Of a stretch of 64,000 nucleotides of DNA, positions 60,693 to 64,000 are shown piece by piece. This DNA is from CAYZWU01 sp964482235 (lineage in GTDB: Bacteria > Planctomycetota > B15-G4 > CAYZWU01), in NCBI GenBank assembly GCA_964482235.1, contig CAYZWU010000009.1, positions 62,001-126,000 of the forward strand, in the 5' to 3' direction. Both the position numbers and the translations under genes were made by a program. The notes below the pieces were generated by a model that worked only from the letters and a program-made list of their open reading frames with translations, ran no database searches and was not told the origin of the DNA. The stretch's first letter is position 1. Each line of letters opens with the position of its first letter.

Positions 60693-62948
60693 GTGAAAGC
60701 AACAGTGACAACTATTCCGATCCTGCTGATTTTACTTTTCTGCGGCTGCTCCGTGGTGGATCCGGCACCGTATTCGATGCCGATTGCGGACAGAGAGCTC
60801 GCTCCGCCCGCCGGAGAGCCGGCCATGCCCGGCCAGGCTGCGGAACCGCAGGAGGAGCCTGAAAAAGGTGCTCCGCCCGTTGCGGGCGGCACGGACGATA
60901 TCATCGTGACAGCAACGCGAACGGCCCGGAAGGAGTTCGATACACCCCGGGCAGTGACGATCGAGACGAAGGAGTCGATCGAGCGCAAGAACCAGCCCAC
61001 GCTGATGGACTGCCTGGACGAGAGCATCGGCGTCTGGGTCGAGAAGCGCACCATGACGACGTCGGATCCGGTCATCCGGGGATTCGCCGGCGGGAACCTG
61101 CTGGCGCTGGTGGACGGCTGCACGCTGACCACCCTCTGGGGCGAAGGCGGCTATGCCGGCGACGACATGTACGGCAAGGTCGACTCCGAGTCGATCGAGC
61201 GGATCGAGGTGATACGCGGACCTTCATCCGTCCTCTACGGATCGAACGCCCTGGGCGGCGTGCTCAACTTCATCACCCGCTCCTCGCCCATCGACTATAC
61301 AACGTCGGGATTCGAGGTCGGCGGGCGGACGAAGCTGTCCTACGGCTCGGCAGCGGATCATTACATGGCACGCCAGGAGTTCTACGGAGCATTGCCGCGT
61401 TTCAAGTTCTTCATCGGCGGTACATCGCACAAGTTCGGCGACACCGAGGGCGGCCGCGGGGTGGGGACGCAATCTCCCACGGGCGGCCGCGACTACAACT
61501 GGGATTTCAAGGGAGAATATCTCATCCAGGACAACCAGGAGCTTTCCCTGTCGATCCAGGACGTGAAGCGGCACAAGGTAAGGCGCTACTACAGGCCCAC
61601 CCAGTACAACTTCAACGACCGGGAAGCCATGACGCTGACCTGGAAGGCCACCGATCTGGGAGACCTGTTCGAGTCCCTCGAGGTGAAGGGCTACTTCCAG
61701 GACAAGTTCGACCAGAGAGACGACCTGGCCAACAGGCGGACGGGTGAGACCAAAACCAAGACCTGGTCGGGCGACGTGCAGGCCGTTTCCGCTCCGGGCG
61801 AGGCGCACCGCCTGACCTACGGCCTTCATTACCAAGAGGATCGCGGAGAGAGTCCCGATGACGAGCAGTTCACCTGGACGATGTGGGACACCGGCGTGAA
61901 GGCCAAGGATGCGCCGGACTCCACGTGGAACGACTTCGGCCTCTACATCCAGGATGAGTGGGATTTCGCTGAAAGGTGGACCGCCATCGGAAGCGTGCGC
62001 TACGATGTCTTCCACTTCAACTCAGACGTGGACAAGTACTACACTCCCCCGGGCGCGGGCTACGATCCCTTCCTGGACGACTACTCGGACAACCACGGCG
62101 TCTTTTCCGGCGGACTCGGCGTGGTCTATCACCTGAACAAGGAGATCAATCTGGTGGCCAACCTGAGCCGCGGCTACCGCCTCTTCGCCCCGAAATTCGG
62201 CCTCACCCAGCATGGATACGGTGTCGTGGCGCCCCACGACTTCCTCGATCCCATCGTGAGCCACACCGTGGAGGTGGGCGGCAAGATGCGGTCCGAGCGG
62301 TTCTCGGCCAACTGCTTCACCTATTATTCTTCGATTCGCGACTGGCAAACCAACGTGCCCGGCAGGTATAACGGCTCGGACTGGTACGACTTCAACGGCA
62401 ACACGCTCCGTGATGCCAACGAGTCGATCTACGTGACCGAGACCGGGCGGGCCAATGTCTACGGCCTGGAGATCGAGACCGAGTCGAGGCTCGATCTGTT
62501 CCACGACGATCTGCCTGACGACTGGTTCTTCAAGGCCGGGTTCGCCTGGAACTACGGTAACGACTATGCCAACGACGAACCGCTCCGGCACACCCAGCCG
62601 GCCCGGCTTCTCCTGGCGATCAGATGGCAGGACCGCGATCAGGAGCGGAACGGATGGTTCGAGTTCAGCGCCGACTGCGTCCGCCAGTACACCCGGATCC
62701 CCTCGGACCGGCTTGACAACGATGTGGGCTACTTCACCGATCCGCAGGATCCGACGAGCGGCAAGCTGAGAGAGGACGGCCTCCCGGGCTACACGGTTCT
62801 CGATGTGAGAGGCGGCCTCGATCTGTGCGAGGACCTCTCCCTCACCATGGCCGTGGAAAACATCGGAGACAAGAAGTATCGTCGGGCCCATTCCCGGTGG
62901 GATGAGCCCGGAGTCAATTTCCTGGCATCGCTGACGTACAGGTTCTGA
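60693..62948 (+). CDS. TonB-dependent outer membrane receptor with a putative lipobox
   Basis: A 751-aa receptor. The GTG at 60693 with AAGGA 8 nt upstream is chosen; the longer frame encodes no export signal. The N-terminus ILLILLFCGCSVV ends in a possible lipobox (Cys near 20), followed by a Pro/Glu-rich linker. TonB box DDIIVTATRT (about 68-77), plug domain (MDCLDESIGVWVE, IERIEVIRGPSSVLYGSNALGGVLNFITR) and a beta-barrel ending FLASLTYRF with a terminal Phe. Substrate (iron chelate, cobalamin or other) cannot be told. Coupled to tonB and exbB downstream. Confidence 0.93.
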   Translation: MKATVTTIPILLILLFCGCSVVDPAPYSMPIADRELAPPAGEPAMPGQAAEPQEEPEKGAPPVAGGTDDIIVTATRTARKEFDTPRAVTIETKESIERKNQPTLMDCLDESIGVWVEKRTMTTSDPVIRGFAGGNLLALVDGCTLTTLWGEGGYAGDDMYGKVDSESIERIEVIRGPSSVLYGSNALGGVLNFITRSSPIDYTTSGFEVGGRTKLSYGSAADHYMARQEFYGALPRFKFFIGGTSHKFGDTEGGRGVGTQSPTGGRDYNWDFKGEYLIQDNQELSLSIQDVKRHKVRRYYRPTQYNFNDREAMTLTWKATDLGDLFESLEVKGYFQDKFDQRDDLANRRTGETKTKTWSGDVQAVSAPGEAHRLTYGLHYQEDRGESPDDEQFTWTMWDTGVKAKDAPDSTWNDFGLYIQDEWDFAERWTAIGSVRYDVFHFNSDVDKYYTPPGAGYDPFLDDYSDNHGVFSGGLGVVYHLNKEINLVANLSRGYRLFAPKFGLTQHGYGVVAPHDFLDPIVSHTVEVGGKMRSERFSANCFTYYSSIRDWQTNVPGRYNGSDWYDFNGNTLRDANESIYVTETGRANVYGLEIETESRLDLFHDDLPDDWFFKAGFAWNYGNDYANDEPLRHTQPARLLLAIRWQDRDQERNGWFEFSADCVRQYTRIPSDRLDNDVGYFTDPQDPTSGKLREDGLPGYTVLDVRGGLDLCEDLSLTMAVENIGDKKYRRAHSRWDEPGVNFLASLTYRF

Positions 62949-63715
62949 TGAACATACTGGTGCACATATCGACACGAACGGAGCTGATCGCCTCGGCGAT
63001 CGCGGCCCTGGTCTGCCACGCGGCGCTCTTCGGATTCCTTTCCGGAAACGGCGAGCCCGCGTCGCAGGCCTCGGCCGAACCGGACCTCCAGGTCACCATG
63101 GTATCCACCGAGGAGCTGGTGACCCGGGAGCCCTTGCCCGAACCGATAAGGGAGAAGGAAGCTCTCCCCAGTCGCGAGAAGGTCGCTGCCCCGGTCCGCG
63201 AATCGATCACGCCCGCACCCCGGACCCGCGTATCCGAGGAGAGGCGGACCGTTCGTGAACCGGTCAGGGAGAAGGAAAGGAAGATCCGCCCCGAGGAGCG
63301 CCGCGAGGTGGAAACCCCTCGGCGGAAGATCGAGCAGCCCAGGCGGGAGAAGGTGGCGGTCGCTCAGGAGAAGCCGGCGAGGGGGACCGATCTCTCGCGC
63401 CCGGCAAGGATCCTGAACAGGGAGGAGTTCGGGAGGCTTCTCAACGAGGAATACACCAGGCTGGCCGCCTTCAGGAAGGGATTCCAGGGAAAGGTGGTCC
63501 TCAAGCTGCTCGTATCGGCAAAAGGCGAGGTGAAGGAGGTGTCCCCGATCCCTGCCGTGTCATCCGGTTTCAAGACTCTCGACAGCGGAGCAGTGCGTAT
63601 CGTGGACAGGCTCAAAAAAGAGTTCCTTTGCAAGCCGGCACTGGATAAAAAAGGAAGGGCCACGGAGGGTTGGATCGAGCAGACATTCACCTTCAGCATC
63701 GAGGATGGCGAGTAG
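62948..63715 (+). CDS. TonB-like energy transducer
   Basis: A 255-aa protein. One N-terminal membrane helix (ASAIAALVCHAALFGFLSG, near 14-32), a long Pro/Glu/Arg-rich periplasm-spanning stretch, and a C-terminal TonB-type domain (FQGKVVLKLLVSAKGEVKEVSPI ... WIEQTFTFSI, split). It would transmit proton-motive energy to the adjacent receptor. The usual Pro-Lys/Pro-Glu repeats are replaced by Arg/Glu-rich ones. Its ATG overlaps the receptor stop (TGATG). Confidence 0.88.
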   Translation: MNILVHISTRTELIASAIAALVCHAALFGFLSGNGEPASQASAEPDLQVTMVSTEELVTREPLPEPIREKEALPSREKVAAPVRESITPAPRTRVSEERRTVREPVREKERKIRPEERREVETPRRKIEQPRREKVAVAQEKPARGTDLSRPARILNREEFGRLLNEEYTRLAAFRKGFQGKVVLKLLVSAKGEVKEVSPIPAVSSGFKTLDSGAVRIVDRLKKEFLCKPALDKKGRATEGWIEQTFTFSIEDGE

Positions 63716-63751
63716 CCTCTGAGACCGGGCTCTTGAGAGACGGGATCGCAC

Positions 63752-64000
63752 ATGTTTCTTGATTCAGCCGATTTCTTCCGAGAAGGGGGTGTACTGATGT
63801 ACCCCCTTCTTTTCTGTTCCTTCGTTGCCCTCACCTTCATCATCGAGCGGGGCATCTTCTGGGTGCGGTTCAGCGTGAGCCGCAACAGGAATGGCGTTGG
63901 CGAGGTCCTGGGGCTCCTGCGCCGGAACGAGCGCAAGACCGCGCTCGAGCGGACGCGGGGAGCCCGTGATTTCCTCCTCAAGGTGGTGAACGTGGGGCTC
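63752..64000 (+). CDS. ExbB/MotA/TolQ family proton channel, cut by the window edge
   Basis: The first 83 codons are present and the frame runs off the right end. MFLDSADFFREGGVLMYPLL, then CSFVALTFIIERGIFWVRF match the ExbB/TolQ N-terminus (GGxxMyPLLxxSxxxlaxxiER). ATG at 63752, 36 nt after the tonB stop. Expected next gene: exbD. Completes the TonB energising set for the receptor. Confidence 0.88.
   Translation, partial: MFLDSADFFREGGVLMYPLLFCSFVALTFIIERGIFWVRFSVSRNRNGVGEVLGLLRRNERKTALERTRGARDFLLKVVNVGL

Overview
This 64-kb window is bacterial chromosome of roughly 60% G+C with densely packed genes. The organism looks Gram-negative: lipobox lipoproteins, a heptosyltransferase-type GT9, a Kdo-kinase-like protein, a FabZ/LpxC-type dehydratase, and a TonB receptor-TonB-ExbB set. 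MurA shows peptidoglycan synthesis. Several families point to the PVC group, most probably Planctomycetota or a related uncultured phylum: a TPR protein with two RNA polymerase alpha-CTD modules, a Minf_1886-like protein, and many zinc-ribbon/transmembrane proteins of unknown function. This placement is inference; no rRNA gene lies in the window.

Layout. 1-3.2 kb: end of a DUF3857-type protein, an M19 dipeptidase and a convergent AroD-AroE fusion. 3.8-8.5 kb: two secreted proteins on either side of an insertion-sequence graveyard (IS110 and IS256 remnants). 8.9-14.4 kb: sulfatase-like protein, DUF368 membrane protein, secreted subtilase, methyltransferase. 14.5-16.5 kb: ruvA behind the TPR/alpha-CTD gene. 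16.6-26.6 kb: HIT protein, HEAT protein, murA, then ffh-rpsP-(inactive EndoIII-like)-maf-DUF192-rpmE-prfA-membrane protein-prmC, mostly translation and protein export. 26.6-32 kb: PilZ protein, ssb, an aminotransferase and a large secreted TPR metallopeptidase. 32-37 kb: a divergent DnaA, an adjacent origin-like region, then tmk-holB-ricT and a Minf_1886-like gene. 37-39.6 kb: two zinc-ribbon membrane proteins. 39.9-44.5 kb: uvrB-uvrC and a FabZ-like gene, linked by a 25-nt repeat family. 44.6-52.5 kb: carboxypeptidase-regulatory-domain protein, membrane-hairpin phosphatase, lon, a lipoprotein. 53-60.4 kb: GT9, KdkA-like, ParB-like, SPL-like radical SAM, HEAT lipoprotein, two small membrane proteins, dprA. 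60.7-64 kb: TonB receptor, TonB, ExbB (cut by the window edge).

The most unusual items are: (1) a DnaA that has lost most family signatures but sits beside three DnaA-box-like 9-mers and an AT-rich stretch; (2) a family of long hairpins with covarying stems and a conserved loop, one half-copy of which is fused to a truncated IS110 transposase; (3) a 25-nt repeat with compensatory stem changes that supplies the uvrB stop codon and the FabZ C-terminus; (4) an endonuclease III-like protein that keeps the Fe-S cysteines but lacks both catalytic residues; (5) a compact KdkA-ParB-SPL operon. Many genes appear to start at TTG or GTG; starts were chosen by Shine-Dalgarno spacing and family N-termini.
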